From: Flavobacteriales bacterium UBA5869
Lineage (GTDB): Bacteria; Bacteroidota; Bacteroidia; Flavobacteriales_D; Crocinitomicaceae
Direction: 5' to 3'
DNA: 10,075 bases
Assembly: GCA_002432565.1 (NCBI GenBank)
Contig: DJFP01000122.1
Span: 264 to 10,338, forward strand
Part shown: piece by piece, positions 1-5,675 of the stretch
How positions within the stretch are numbered: position 1 is the first letter of the stretch
Layout of the letters: each line of letters starts with the position of its first letter
Program-made: the position numbers and the translations under genes
The notes under the pieces: generated by a model
Databases searched by the model: none
The model's input: only the letters and a program-made list of their open reading frames with translations
What the model was told of the DNA's origin: nothing

Positions 1-333
1 AAAGAAGTGCTGGAAAAAGTGGTGATTCTATTGGCGCCTTACGCTCCGCATGCTGCTGAAGAATTGTGGGAAGCGATAGGAAACCAGGCTGGAACGGTTT
101 CAACAGCTGAATTCCCGGCTTTCGATCCGAATATGCTTGTTGAAGCCAACACGAAATACCCTGTAAGTTTCAATGGAAAAATGCGATTTAATGCAGAATT
201 GCCTACTACTTTCTCTGCAAAAGAAGTAGAAGAAGCCGTTTTAGCGATGCCGGAAGCACAAAAATGGCTGGAAGGAAAAACTCCGAAGAAAGTCATCGTA
301 GTTCCGGGAAAAATTGTGAACATGGTGGTTTAA
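1..333 (+). CDS. leuS: Leucyl-tRNA synthetase, C-terminal end (partial)
   Basis: This is the last 110 codons of a gene that begins before the window; the frame is open from base 1 to a TAA at 331-333. The class I enzyme charges tRNA-Leu with leucine in the cytoplasm. The fragment begins in the helical anticodon-binding domain, seen as the family signature LLAPYAPHAAEELWEAIG (residues about 11-28 here). It ends in the small C-terminal domain, with VSFNGKMRF and the closing KKVIVVPGKIVNMVV, which match the usual LeuS ending (NGK-R and VPGK-vNiV). These motifs separate it from the related ValRS and IleRS. An in-frame ATG at 7 is internal and is not a start. A terminator follows within 25 nt, so this gene ends its transcription unit. 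Confidence 0.93.
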   Translation, partial: KEVLEKVVILLAPYAPHAAEELWEAIGNQAGTVSTAEFPAFDPNMLVEANTKYPVSFNGKMRFNAELPTTFSAKEVEEAVLAMPEAQKWLEGKTPKKVIVVPGKIVNMVV

Positions 334-353
334 AACCATTCAACAAATAACGT

Positions 354-396
354 AAAAGGCCGCATCCGTCAATCGGATTGCGGTCTTTTGTTTTTT
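354..396 (+). terminator. Rho-independent terminator after leuS
   Basis: The arms 354-368 (AAAAGGCCGCATCCG) and 374-389 (CGGATTGCGGTCTTTT) pair across a 5-nt loop, with one G-U pair and one bulged base. The stem is followed by a T-rich tract to 396. It lies just downstream of the leuS stop and ahead of the next start codon. Confidence 0.85.
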
Positions 397-408
397 CATG
401 TATATTCG
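378..408 (+). promoter_or_regulatory. Candidate Bacteroidota promoter for the gene at 427
   Basis: TTG at 378-380 and TATATTCG at 401-408 are separated by 20 nt. This fits the Bacteroidota sigma-ABfr pattern TTG-N19-21-TAnnTTTG with one mismatch in the -7 box. The -33 element lies in the downstream arm of the leuS terminator. Transcription would start near 415, leaving a leader of about 12 nt before the ATG at 427. Pattern match only. Confidence 0.4.
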
Positions 409-426
409 TCCCAAACGAGTTCCGGA

Positions 427-960
427 ATGCGCACTTTCATCTACATCTATATTGCCGCTGCTGTGATCAGTTCCTTTGCATCACTGATCATGGAGTCTTA
501 TCCTGCATTGTTCTTCATCAACCTGATTGCTCCCGAGCCGGGAGATAAATACCCGGTTGGGATTACGGGGCTGATTACACTTTTGGCCCTGCTTTTACCT
601 TTGATCCTTTTGCTGTTCATCCTGAAGGTGGTCCGCAATCGAAGAACTTCCGAAACGGGCTATCTCATTGATAACGATTATTTCAACAAGAGCGGTATCC
701 ATTTTTATCGGATCAGGCAAATGCAAAATAGGCTGATTTCCAGTCCCGTATTCATCGACAACGAAGAGCGCGGCCGCATTGATTCCGGTAAGAAACTGTT
801 CATTGAATTACAACCCGGGACTTACGAAGTGGAAGTTGGCAAAAAAAGCGAACGATCAGATAAACTGATTGTACACGTGCAGCCTAACCAACATACGCAG
901 GTCGAAATTCAAATTGCGCCGAACGGTTTGCGCTCGAAACATGTGGTGGAAGTGATTTAA
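427..960 (+). CDS. Small membrane protein with two helices and a C-terminal beta-rich domain
   Basis: The protein is 177 residues and I do not recognise a family. Two hydrophobic segments, about residues 3-21 and 46-69, are followed by Arg/Lys residues (VVRNRR), so the C-terminal two thirds probably lie in the cytoplasm. The soluble part (about 95-177) is beta-rich; the stretch KKLFIELQPGTYEVEVGKKSE resembles a PEGA-like small beta-sandwich, which is inference. I chose the ATG at 427 over an in-frame TTG at 388, because the TTG lies inside the leuS terminator and would add a polar 13-residue extension ahead of the first helix. The promoter candidate ending at 408 also supports 427. The gene is convergent with the regulator at 964-1170; only 3 nt separate the two stop codons. 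Confidence 0.75.
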   Translation: MRTFIYIYIAAAVISSFASLIMESYPALFFINLIAPEPGDKYPVGITGLITLLALLLPLILLLFILKVVRNRRTSETGYLIDNDYFNKSGIHFYRIRQMQNRLISSPVFIDNEERGRIDSGKKLFIELQPGTYEVEVGKKSERSDKLIVHVQPNQHTQVEIQIAPNGLRSKHVVEVI

Positions 961-963
961 TAA

Positions 964-1170
964 CTACTTCGTCGAAACCAATAACTCACGCACATCCACA
1001 TCCAATGCCTGTGCAATTTCGAAAAGTGTTTCTACAGTGGGTTGCATTTGATTCGTACACCACTTGGAAACCGTCGTCCGATTTTTCCCAAGGGTTTCTG
1101 CTAACCAATTGTTTGTTTTTCCTTGTTCTGCTAAAACAGCTTTGATTCTATTTTGGGCTTTTTTATCCAT
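964..1170 (-). CDS. Xre-family helix-turn-helix regulator (Cro/CI type)
   Basis: This 68-residue protein is a single HTH_3 (Cro/C1) domain with nothing else attached. The fold runs from about residue 6 (NRIKAVLAEQGKTNNWLAETLG) through the recognition helix (NRTTVSKWCTNQMQPTVETL) to the closing helix FEIAQALDVDVRELL. Small stand-alone Xre proteins usually bind DNA as dimers and repress their own or a neighbouring promoter. The ATG at 1168-1170 is the natural start, since the domain fills the whole protein. It is divergent from the unrecognised gene at 1329, and the 158-bp spacer between them holds inverted repeats that could be its operators. No toxin partner is evident on its own strand, so I do not call it an antitoxin. 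Confidence 0.88.
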   Translation of the reverse strand: MDKKAQNRIKAVLAEQGKTNNWLAETLGKNRTTVSKWCTNQMQPTVETLFEIAQALDVDVRELLVSTK

Positions 1171-1222
1171 TTATTCAGCTTCCGAGGTAAATTTTGAAGC
1201 AAAATAAGCATAATTCACCAAT

Positions 1223-1241
1223 TGAAAACCCAGTGTTTTCA
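1223..1241. repeat. Inverted repeat in the divergent spacer
   Basis: TGAAAAC (1223-1229) and GTTTTCA (1235-1241) form perfect 7-bp arms around a 5-nt centre. The site lies between the two divergent start codons, 52 bp upstream of the Xre start, with no T-tract after it. This fits an operator better than a terminator. Which protein binds is not known. Confidence 0.45.
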
Positions 1242-1278
1242 GTGTAAAACGATTCATTTGAATATTAATTGTATTCAT

Positions 1279-1320
1279 AATTTGCTTTTAAAGCTTATTA
1301 ATAATATTTTTAAGCAAATT
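1279..1320. promoter_or_regulatory. Candidate promoter flanked by an inverted-repeat operator
   Basis: AATTTGCTT (1279-1287) and AAGCAAATT (1312-1320) are perfect 9-bp inverted arms, about 33 bp centre to centre, or close to three helical turns. Between and within them is a promoter match: TTG at 1282-1284, 20 nt, then TATTTTTA at 1305-1312 (one mismatch to TAnnTTTG). One arm therefore covers the -33 element and the other the expected start of transcription, a layout expected for repression. A further AAGCAAA half-site occurs at 1197-1203, near the Xre gene. Confidence 0.42.
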
Positions 1321-1328
1321 TTTTAGTC

Positions 1329-1694
1329 ATGAAGTCAAAATCCCTCATCATCTCACTCATCCACGACGACCTCATCAACACCAAACTCGTCTATTCTCTC
1401 AACAACTTAGGCCTACAGGCCGGCGATTACACGCTACATATCAGCGGTACTGTTTTGAAACTCTCGAAAATCAAAACCACTCCGTTGCGTTGGGAACAAA
1501 TCCACGACGAATACCTCCGGATGACGACTCGGGTGCTGCAGATCGACATCCAGGAATCACCGCGCCTGGTGTATACGCTGGCAGAGGAAATTTATGCATT
1601 TCTTCAACGGCGCGGAAAAGAAGAAAGAATCCGTGCCGGAAATTCCTGCGCTCCTCAGTGCCTTCTTCGGGATAATTCTGCTTACCAACCCTGA
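1329..1694 (+). CDS. Hypothetical protein, 121 residues
   Basis: I do not recognise a family. The ATG at 1329 is the first in frame and sits about 10 nt after the likely start of transcription. The first 95 residues look like a compact soluble domain: a hydrophobic first segment (SLIISLIHDDL), a short beta-like stretch (DYTLHISGTVLKLSKI), and C-terminal helices (PLRWEQIHDEYLRMTTRVLQ and SPRLVYTLAEEIYAFLQRRG). There is no signal peptide or membrane helix. The last 25 residues are Arg- and Cys-rich with no obvious pattern and overlap another reading frame (see 1594-1728), so the C-terminus may be altered by a frameshift. It is divergent from the Xre regulator and may be its target. Confidence 0.65.
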   Translation: MKSKSLIISLIHDDLINTKLVYSLNNLGLQAGDYTLHISGTVLKLSKIKTTPLRWEQIHDEYLRMTTRVLQIDIQESPRLVYTLAEEIYAFLQRRGKEERIRAGNSCAPQCLLRDNSAYQP

Positions 1695-1728
1695 GCGGTC
1701 CCGTTCTCACACTCACTCTGTTTTCTGA
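1594..1728 (+). CDS. Possible overlapping small ORF or alternative C-terminus of the 1329 gene
   Basis: A 44-codon frame overlaps the 3' end of the 1329 gene in another phase. It starts at an ATG (1594) preceded by AGAGGAAA, a good Shine-Dalgarno-like site that is uncommon at other starts here. The product has a charged start (GAEKKKE), then one hydrophobic segment (IPALLSAFFGIILL), then a polar His/Arg-rich tail. It could be a small membrane peptide made by translational coupling, or the true ending of the upstream protein after a frameshift. The evidence is length, start site and hydrophobic pattern only. Confidence 0.25.
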   Translation: MHFFNGAEKKKESVPEIPALLSAFFGIILLTNPERSRSHTHSVF

Positions 1729-1744
1729 TCGGGATCATTTTTTT
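1697..1744 (+). terminator. Weak candidate terminator before the dnaJ-like gene
   Basis: GGTCCCG (1697-1703) can pair with CGGGATC (1730-1736) through 7 pairs including one G-U, followed closely by a run of T (1738-1744). The 26-nt loop is long, so efficiency is doubtful. Confidence 0.25.
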
Positions 1745-1748
1745 CCGC

Positions 1749-1779
1749 TTGGATAATCCCCATTTTCACCGTAACTTAA
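1749..1779 (+). promoter_or_regulatory. Candidate promoter for the cbpA-cbpM pair
   Basis: TTG at 1749-1751, a 20-nt spacer and TAACTTAA at 1772-1779 (two mismatches to TAnnTTTG) give a weak Bacteroidota promoter match. The leader would be about 12 nt. A 10-bp palindrome, AACTTAAGTT (1773-1782), covers the -7 box and could be a regulator site. Confidence 0.3.
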
Positions 1780-1798
1780 GTTCATAAGGTCAAATCGT

Positions 1799-2710
1799 AT
1801 GGAATACATTGATTATTACAAAATTTTAGGTGTGGATAAAAACGCATCTGCCGAGGAGATCAAAAAGGCATATCGGAAACTGGCGCGCAAGCATCATCCG
1901 GACCTGAATCCCAACAACCCGGAAGCGAGCAAATTGTTCCAGCAGATCAATGAAGCCAATGAGGTGCTGAGCGATCCGGAGAACCGGAAGAAATACGACC
2001 AGTACGGCAAAGACTGGAAACACGCCGAGCAGTTTGAGCAGGCAAAGAAACACCAGCAGGCATCCGGCGCTCGGGGACAGGGTAATCCGTTTGGTGGAGG
2101 AGAATACTACACCTATGGCGATGAAAGCGGTTACTCTGATTTTTTTGAGTCGATCTTTGGGAACCGCGCCGGCGGGGGAAGACAAACCCGGTTCAAGGGC
2201 CAGGATTTTCGCGCTTCGGTGGAACTGAATTTAACGGATGCCGCCAAAACGCACCAGCAGACCTTTACAGTGAACGGGAAAAATATCCGCATCACGGTTC
2301 CGGCCGGAATAGAGAACGGACAGGAGATCAAACTGGCAGGCTACGGTGCTCCGGGCATGAACGGCGGTCCGAACGGAGATTTGTACATCACTTTTGAGAT
2401 CAAAAACAACACCTCATTTACACGAAAAGGGAATGATCTGCATGCAACCGTTCCATTGGATCTCTACAAAGCACTTTTGGGCGGGGAAGAATTCATCGAT
2501 ACCCTCGATGGGAAAGTAAAAATGAAAGTGGCTCCCGAAACGCAAAACGGTACCAAGGTGCGGCTGAAAGGAAAAGGCTTCCCCGTTTATAAGAAAGAAG
2601 GCCAATTCGGGGATTTGTATGTGACGTACCAAATCCAGCTGCCAACGAACCTTTCCGCAAAAGAAAAAGAATTGATTGAACAGCTTGCCCGCGAGCGTAA
2701 AACGAATTAA
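1799..2710 (+). CDS. cbpA: CbpA-type DnaJ co-chaperone (no zinc finger)
   Basis: This 303-residue J-domain protein stimulates ATP hydrolysis by DnaK (Hsp70) and delivers unfolded clients to it in the cytoplasm. The J domain spans about residues 5-70 and carries the essential HPD motif at 33-35. A Gly/Phe-rich linker follows (about 85-125, e.g. GNPFGGG and DFFESIFG). Two C-terminal beta domains come next: CTD I at about 130-210 ([20 protein letters not shown]) and CTD II at about 211-285 ([19 protein letters not shown]). The protein has no cysteine at all, so the zinc-binding domain of type I DnaJ is absent; this and the length match CbpA/DnaJ class B. A cbpM-like gene starts one base after its stop, which strengthens the CbpA call over general DnaJ. 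Confidence 0.93.
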   Translation: MEYIDYYKILGVDKNASAEEIKKAYRKLARKHHPDLNPNNPEASKLFQQINEANEVLSDPENRKKYDQYGKDWKHAEQFEQAKKHQQASGARGQGNPFGGGEYYTYGDESGYSDFFESIFGNRAGGGRQTRFKGQDFRASVELNLTDAAKTHQQTFTVNGKNIRITVPAGIENGQEIKLAGYGAPGMNGGPNGDLYITFEIKNNTSFTRKGNDLHATVPLDLYKALLGGEEFIDTLDGKVKMKVAPETQNGTKVRLKGKGFPVYKKEGQFGDLYVTYQIQLPTNLSAKEKELIEQLARERKTN

Positions 2711-2711
2711 T

Positions 2712-2993
2712 ATGGAACAGACAAATCACATATCCATTGAACAATGCTGTGTTTATTACAACATTGAAACCACTTTCCTGTACCAGCTCGATGAATACGG
2801 ACTTATCGAATTGATTCGTTCGGAAGAAACCACATACATTGCCTTTGAGCAGCTGGCTGACCTGGAAAAATACATGCACCTGCACTACGAACTGGAAATT
2901 AACCTCGAAGGACTGGAAACCATTAAGCATTTGCTGGCCAGGGTGAATGAGCTTCAGCAGGAAGTAAAACGCTTAAAAGGAGAAACGGGGTAG
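2712..2993 (+). CDS. CbpM-like chaperone modulator, MerR-fold
   Basis: The protein is 93 residues. CbpM proteins bind the J domain of CbpA and stop it from engaging DnaK. The N-terminal part (ISIEQCCVYYNIETTFLYQLDEYGLI) reads as a MerR-type winged HTH. The middle has the helical segment FEQLADLEKYMHLHYELEINLEGL, typical of the CbpM/MerR_2 group, and the end is a short coiled coil (LLARVNELQQEVKRLKG). I chose the ATG at 2712; an upstream in-frame ATG at 2676 would overlap cbpA and add 12 residues unlike the family. Only one base separates it from the cbpA stop, so the two are almost certainly co-translated. Assignment rests on fold pattern and position, as CbpM sequences diverge strongly. Confidence 0.82.
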   Translation: MEQTNHISIEQCCVYYNIETTFLYQLDEYGLIELIRSEETTYIAFEQLADLEKYMHLHYELEINLEGLETIKHLLARVNELQQEVKRLKGETG

Positions 2994-3008
2994 GTCGATT
3001 CGTGTTCT

Positions 3009-3042
3009 TTGGAAGTGGATTCTAAATTTTTACCTAATTTTA
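3009..3042 (+). promoter_or_regulatory. Weak promoter candidate for the TPR/AraC regulator
   Basis: TTG at 3009-3011 and TAATTTTA at 3035-3042 (one mismatch to TAnnTTTG) are 23 nt apart, somewhat longer than usual. The region 2994-3079 shows no terminator, so read-through from cbpM is also possible. Confidence 0.2.
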
Positions 3043-3079
3043 ATCTGCTCAAACGCACATTTACAACTTATTACCCAAT

Positions 3080-4690
3080 ATGAAGAATCAAACCGGACTC
3101 CATTTTTTGTGGCTTAATAAAATGCAATTGTCCGCCGGAATAGGAATGTTAATCTGCATTCTGTTCAGCCCGGCACAAGCACAACACAAAAGGGACGATG
3201 ATAAAAAATTTGACAGTATTTACTTCACAACAGCGGTAACTATTGCTGCCAAAGACATAAATAAAGCTATTCACATCGCCGATTCACTGTACCGGAACTC
3301 AAAACCGGAACTCAACAAGTTGAAAGCTTTAATGCTATCTTCTTCCCTTTTCCAGCAAAAAGGCGATATCAAAAAATCCGTTCAATTCGCAGTAAAGGCA
3401 GACCAGATTGCTGTAAAGAACGATTTTTACGACTGGGAGGCCCGAATTGCGGGATTCCTTTCTACCCAATACCGTTTAATGGGTTTGTATGAAGAAGGAA
3501 AAGAGTACCTGGAAAAAGGAAAGACCGTTGGCGAAAAAGTGGAGAATGACCAGATGAAAAAGCTGTATTTAGGTATGATCTACCAGGAAACAACTTATTA
3601 CGAGATTGAATTCAAAAATTACAGGAAAGCATACCGTGCAGCTAAACGTGCAGAAAGTTACTTCAATCAGTTGACATTCAGCGAACACGATAAAAATTAT
3701 TTCCTGGCAACCAATGAAGAACTCCTGGGAAGAGTTTGTTGCGGATTAAAGAGGTGGGATGAAGCACTTAGCCACTATAACAAGGCAGACGGAAGACTTT
3801 CACAGGTTACTTCGGGAAATGCCATGCTCAGCGGGTTTATTTATAGTGGATTGGGGAGGGCTTACCTAGAGAAAAATAACCTGGAAGCTTCTATCGAGAA
3901 CCTTCGGAAATCGGAACAAATAGTTAATGGGTCGGATTACCTGGAACTAAAAGTAGAAGTATATAAAACTTTGGCTGATTATTATGAGCATGTAAAAGAC
4001 CTGAAGCAATATAAAAAGTACAACGACAAGTACGTGGCTGCCTTGCAGTTGAATGAAAAAAAGAAAAAAGAGTCTATTGCAGATTTTGTGAATACCACCA
4101 AATCCCATGAAAAGGACCTGGCTCAAAACAGAAACCTTTGGCTTGTCTTATCAATGGGGCTTTGCCTGGCACTTGTCGGGATTTTTATCTGGCACCGGAG
4201 AAGCCGAAAACGCGAGCGCACACGTTTCCGGGAAGTGATGGACCGCATGAGGCAGGAACGTTTGGAGAACGTGCTGGCGGAATCAATTCCGGACATACCT
4301 GAAAAGAAAGACCCCAACCGCAAGATCATGTCGGATGCCATTGAAACCAAGATTATCAATGACCTGAAAGAATTCGAGCGGGGCAATAAATTTACCGACA
4401 AGCAAATGTCCCTTTCCATGCTTGCCGGAATGCTCAATACAAATACCAAGTACCTTTCCCACGTGCTGAATACCTATTTCAATAAGGATTTCAATTCATA
4501 TATCAATGAATTACGCATTAAGTACATTATTGAGAAAATCGAAACCAATGAGAAATTCAAGAATTATAAGTTAAGCGTCCTTGCAGATGAATGTGGTTTT
4601 TCGTCACACAGTAAATTCTCGGCCGTTTTCAAAGCCGTAACCGGATTCCCTCCGTCTACTTTCCTTGCTTATTTAAAAGAACGCCAATAA
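3080..4690 (+). CDS. Membrane-spanning TPR/AraC-type transcriptional regulator
   Basis: This 536-residue protein appears to be a one-component sensor-regulator. An N-terminal signal sequence (hydrophobic core about 17-30, ending SPAQA-Q near 34-35) exports the first half. Residues about 45-330 are helical TPR-like repeats (e.g. IKKSVQFAVKADQIAVKN, YRKAYRAAKRAESYF, WDEALSHYNKADGRLSQ, LEASIENLRKSEQIV), a protein-binding scaffold probably in the periplasm. One membrane helix lies at about 353-372 (LWLVLSMGLCLALVGIFIW), followed by a basic stop-transfer stretch (HRRSRKRERTR). The cytoplasmic end (about 425-534) is an AraC-type double HTH, with MLNTNTKYLSHVLN in the first and VLADECGFSSHSKFSAVFK...TGFPPSTF in the second. 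This architecture is common in Flavobacteriia. The ligand and target genes are unknown; the secreted-protein operon downstream is a plausible target by position only. Confidence 0.87.
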   Translation: MKNQTGLHFLWLNKMQLSAGIGMLICILFSPAQAQHKRDDDKKFDSIYFTTAVTIAAKDINKAIHIADSLYRNSKPELNKLKALMLSSSLFQQKGDIKKSVQFAVKADQIAVKNDFYDWEARIAGFLSTQYRLMGLYEEGKEYLEKGKTVGEKVENDQMKKLYLGMIYQETTYYEIEFKNYRKAYRAAKRAESYFNQLTFSEHDKNYFLATNEELLGRVCCGLKRWDEALSHYNKADGRLSQVTSGNAMLSGFIYSGLGRAYLEKNNLEASIENLRKSEQIVNGSDYLELKVEVYKTLADYYEHVKDLKQYKKYNDKYVAALQLNEKKKKESIADFVNTTKSHEKDLAQNRNLWLVLSMGLCLALVGIFIWHRRSRKRERTRFREVMDRMRQERLENVLAESIPDIPEKKDPNRKIMSDAIETKIINDLKEFERGNKFTDKQMSLSMLAGMLNTNTKYLSHVLNTYFNKDFNSYINELRIKYIIEKIETNEKFKNYKLSVLADECGFSSHSKFSAVFKAVTGFPPSTFLAYLKERQ

Positions 4691-4714
4691 AAACGTATTG
4701 ATTTATTGATTACC

Positions 4715-4744
4715 TGGCTGTCCAAGAAATGGGCAGCCATTTTT
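4715..4744 (+). terminator. Rho-independent terminator after the TPR/AraC regulator
   Basis: TGGCTGTCC (4715-4723) pairs with GGGCAGCCA (4731-4739) across a 7-nt loop, with one G-U pair, and is followed by TTTTT (4740-4744). It lies 24 nt past the stop and should separate the regulator from the secreted-protein operon. Confidence 0.88.
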
Positions 4745-4834
4745 AGTTCATTCAGGTTCGGGATTCATCTTTTTTAGTCATTTCAGCCCATTTTTCTACC
4801 CGTTGAACACCACTTGGATGGAACCTTAATTCTT

Positions 4835-4846
4835 TTGTGGTCACAA
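4835..4846. repeat. Short dyad TTGTG-GT-CACAA
   Basis: Two perfect 5-bp arms around a 2-bp centre lie 163 bp upstream of the 5009 gene. It may be a regulator half-site pair, but short dyads of this kind also arise by chance. Confidence 0.22.
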
Positions 4847-4863
4847 GCTGAAAAAATCAAATC

Positions 4864-4907
4864 AAACAGTTGTAAATCAATGATTTAAATCATTTTTTAC
4901 ACTGTTT
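4864..4907. repeat. Long imperfect palindrome upstream of the secreted-protein operon
   Basis: The core AATGATTTAAATCATT (4879-4894) is a perfect 16-bp palindrome. Outside it, GTAAA (4872-4876) pairs with TTTAC (4896-4900), and AAACAGT (4864-4870) pairs with ACTGTTT (4901-4907). Only a single-base bulge (T4871) and a 2x1 internal loop interrupt the 20 pairs. No T-run follows the stem, so it does not look like a terminator. It lies about 55 bp upstream of the promoter candidate at 4960, which fits an operator or a cruciform-forming element. If a promoter further upstream is used, it would instead be a leader-RNA hairpin. Confidence 0.6.
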
Positions 4908-4959
4908 AAATTCCCGAATACGGATACCCTTTTCCTATTAAAAAGCATCTATGCCGACC

Positions 4960-4967
4960 TATCTTCG
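4960..4967 (+). promoter_or_regulatory. Candidate -7 element for the secreted-protein operon
   Basis: TATCTTCG followed by CACC matches the TAnnTTTG box with one mismatch, and resembles -7 regions of flavobacterial genes. Transcription would start near 4974, giving a leader of about 35 nt that is AT-rich and unstructured, as is usual for strongly translated Bacteroidota genes. No TTG is found at the -33 position, which may mean that an activator is needed. Confidence 0.35.
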
Positions 4968-5008
4968 CACCGAATTTTTCAGTTTTTAACTAAAATATTT
5001 TTTACACA

Positions 5009-5671
5009 ATGAAAAGACTATTCACCCTGTTGGGGTTTTCCTGGCTATGCCTATTAGCTCATGGAAGTCCCACACACGTTTCATGTGACGAGGATGTCAG
5101 CGTCCTGCAAAGTCACTATTCAATCCATTTCGGCGACGCCATCGAAACAGGAGTTGCCACAGAACTTCCCTTATCCATTTCCTGGAAAGTTGCTCCCCAA
5201 GCCGGAGTCAGCAAAACATCCGGAACAGGAAAATCCACCGGGAAGCTGGTATTCTCACAACCCGGAAAATACGAAATCACATTCGTAGTTCCTGCTCATG
5301 GAGATCATCCGGCAAAAACAGAAACTGTCACCGTAGAGGTTAGCAGTGTTCAGATGATCTTTGATTTGAAAAATCCGGTTTTCTCAACACCGCTCGCAAC
5401 AGGAACTATTTCCGGGATCAACATGACTATTCCTGTAACGGTGAAATCTTATGACGGAAAACCGGTCGAATATACGATACGTGAAGTACAAACAACCGGG
5501 GTTGCTGTGATCTCATCCCGCCTGAAAAACGACAAAGCTGTTTTAAAGAACGGTGAGAATCAACTGGTATTCGAATTGTCAGGAGCAGTTCCCACAAAGG
5601 GGAATGTGCAATTCCGCGTTTATGACACCACCGGAGAAGCCCACTTTTTTACTTACTCAATCACGCATTAA
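5009..5671 (+). CDS. Exported beta-sandwich protein of unknown function
   Basis: The protein is 220 residues with a clear signal peptide: KR at 2-3, hydrophobic core LFTLLGFSWLCLLAHG, cleavage probably near residue 19-20. A Cys at about 26 (VSCDED) is not in a lipobox, so it is not an obvious lipoprotein. The mature part is rich in beta strands and seems to hold two Ig-like domains. The first has the PKD-like pattern KLVFSQPGKYEITFVV followed by TETVTVEV; the second (about 125-220) ends NVQFRVYDTTGEAHFFTYSI. I do not recognise a named family. The next gene starts 4 nt after its stop, so both are probably one operon, and this protein may assist, bind or be displayed with the giant protein; that role is inference. 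Confidence 0.78.
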   Translation: MKRLFTLLGFSWLCLLAHGSPTHVSCDEDVSVLQSHYSIHFGDAIETGVATELPLSISWKVAPQAGVSKTSGTGKSTGKLVFSQPGKYEITFVVPAHGDHPAKTETVTVEVSSVQMIFDLKNPVFSTPLATGTISGINMTIPVTVKSYDGKPVEYTIREVQTTGVAVISSRLKNDKAVLKNGENQLVFELSGAVPTKGNVQFRVYDTTGEAHFFTYSITH

Positions 5672-5675
5672 AAAA

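Noticed and set aside
388..426. TTG start at 388 for the membrane protein, adding 13 residues.
   Set aside because: It lies inside the leuS terminator and before the likely promoter -7 box. The ATG at 427 gives a clean first helix.
964..1694. Xre regulator plus unknown neighbour as a toxin-antitoxin module.
   Set aside because: The two genes are divergent rather than in one operon, and the neighbour shows no toxin motif I can recognise.
1471..1716. Minus-strand 81-codon frame opposite the 1329 gene, and a plus-strand 61-codon frame at 1490-1675.
   Set aside because: Neither has a recognisable domain, a plausible start region or sensible composition, and both overlap the better-supported 1329 frame.
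2676..2711. ATG at 2676 as the start of the CbpM-like gene.
   Set aside because: It would overlap the end of cbpA by 35 bases and add residues outside the HTH fold. The ATG at 2712, one base after the cbpA stop, fits better.
3080..3124. Alternative start at Met15 (3122) of the TPR/AraC regulator.
   Set aside because: It would remove the positive charges before the signal-sequence core; Met1 gives a normal export signal.
5061..5288. Plus-strand 75-codon frame within the exported 220-residue protein.
   Set aside because: It is out of phase with a gene that has a clear signal peptide and beta-domain pattern, and its product is low-complexity with no motif.
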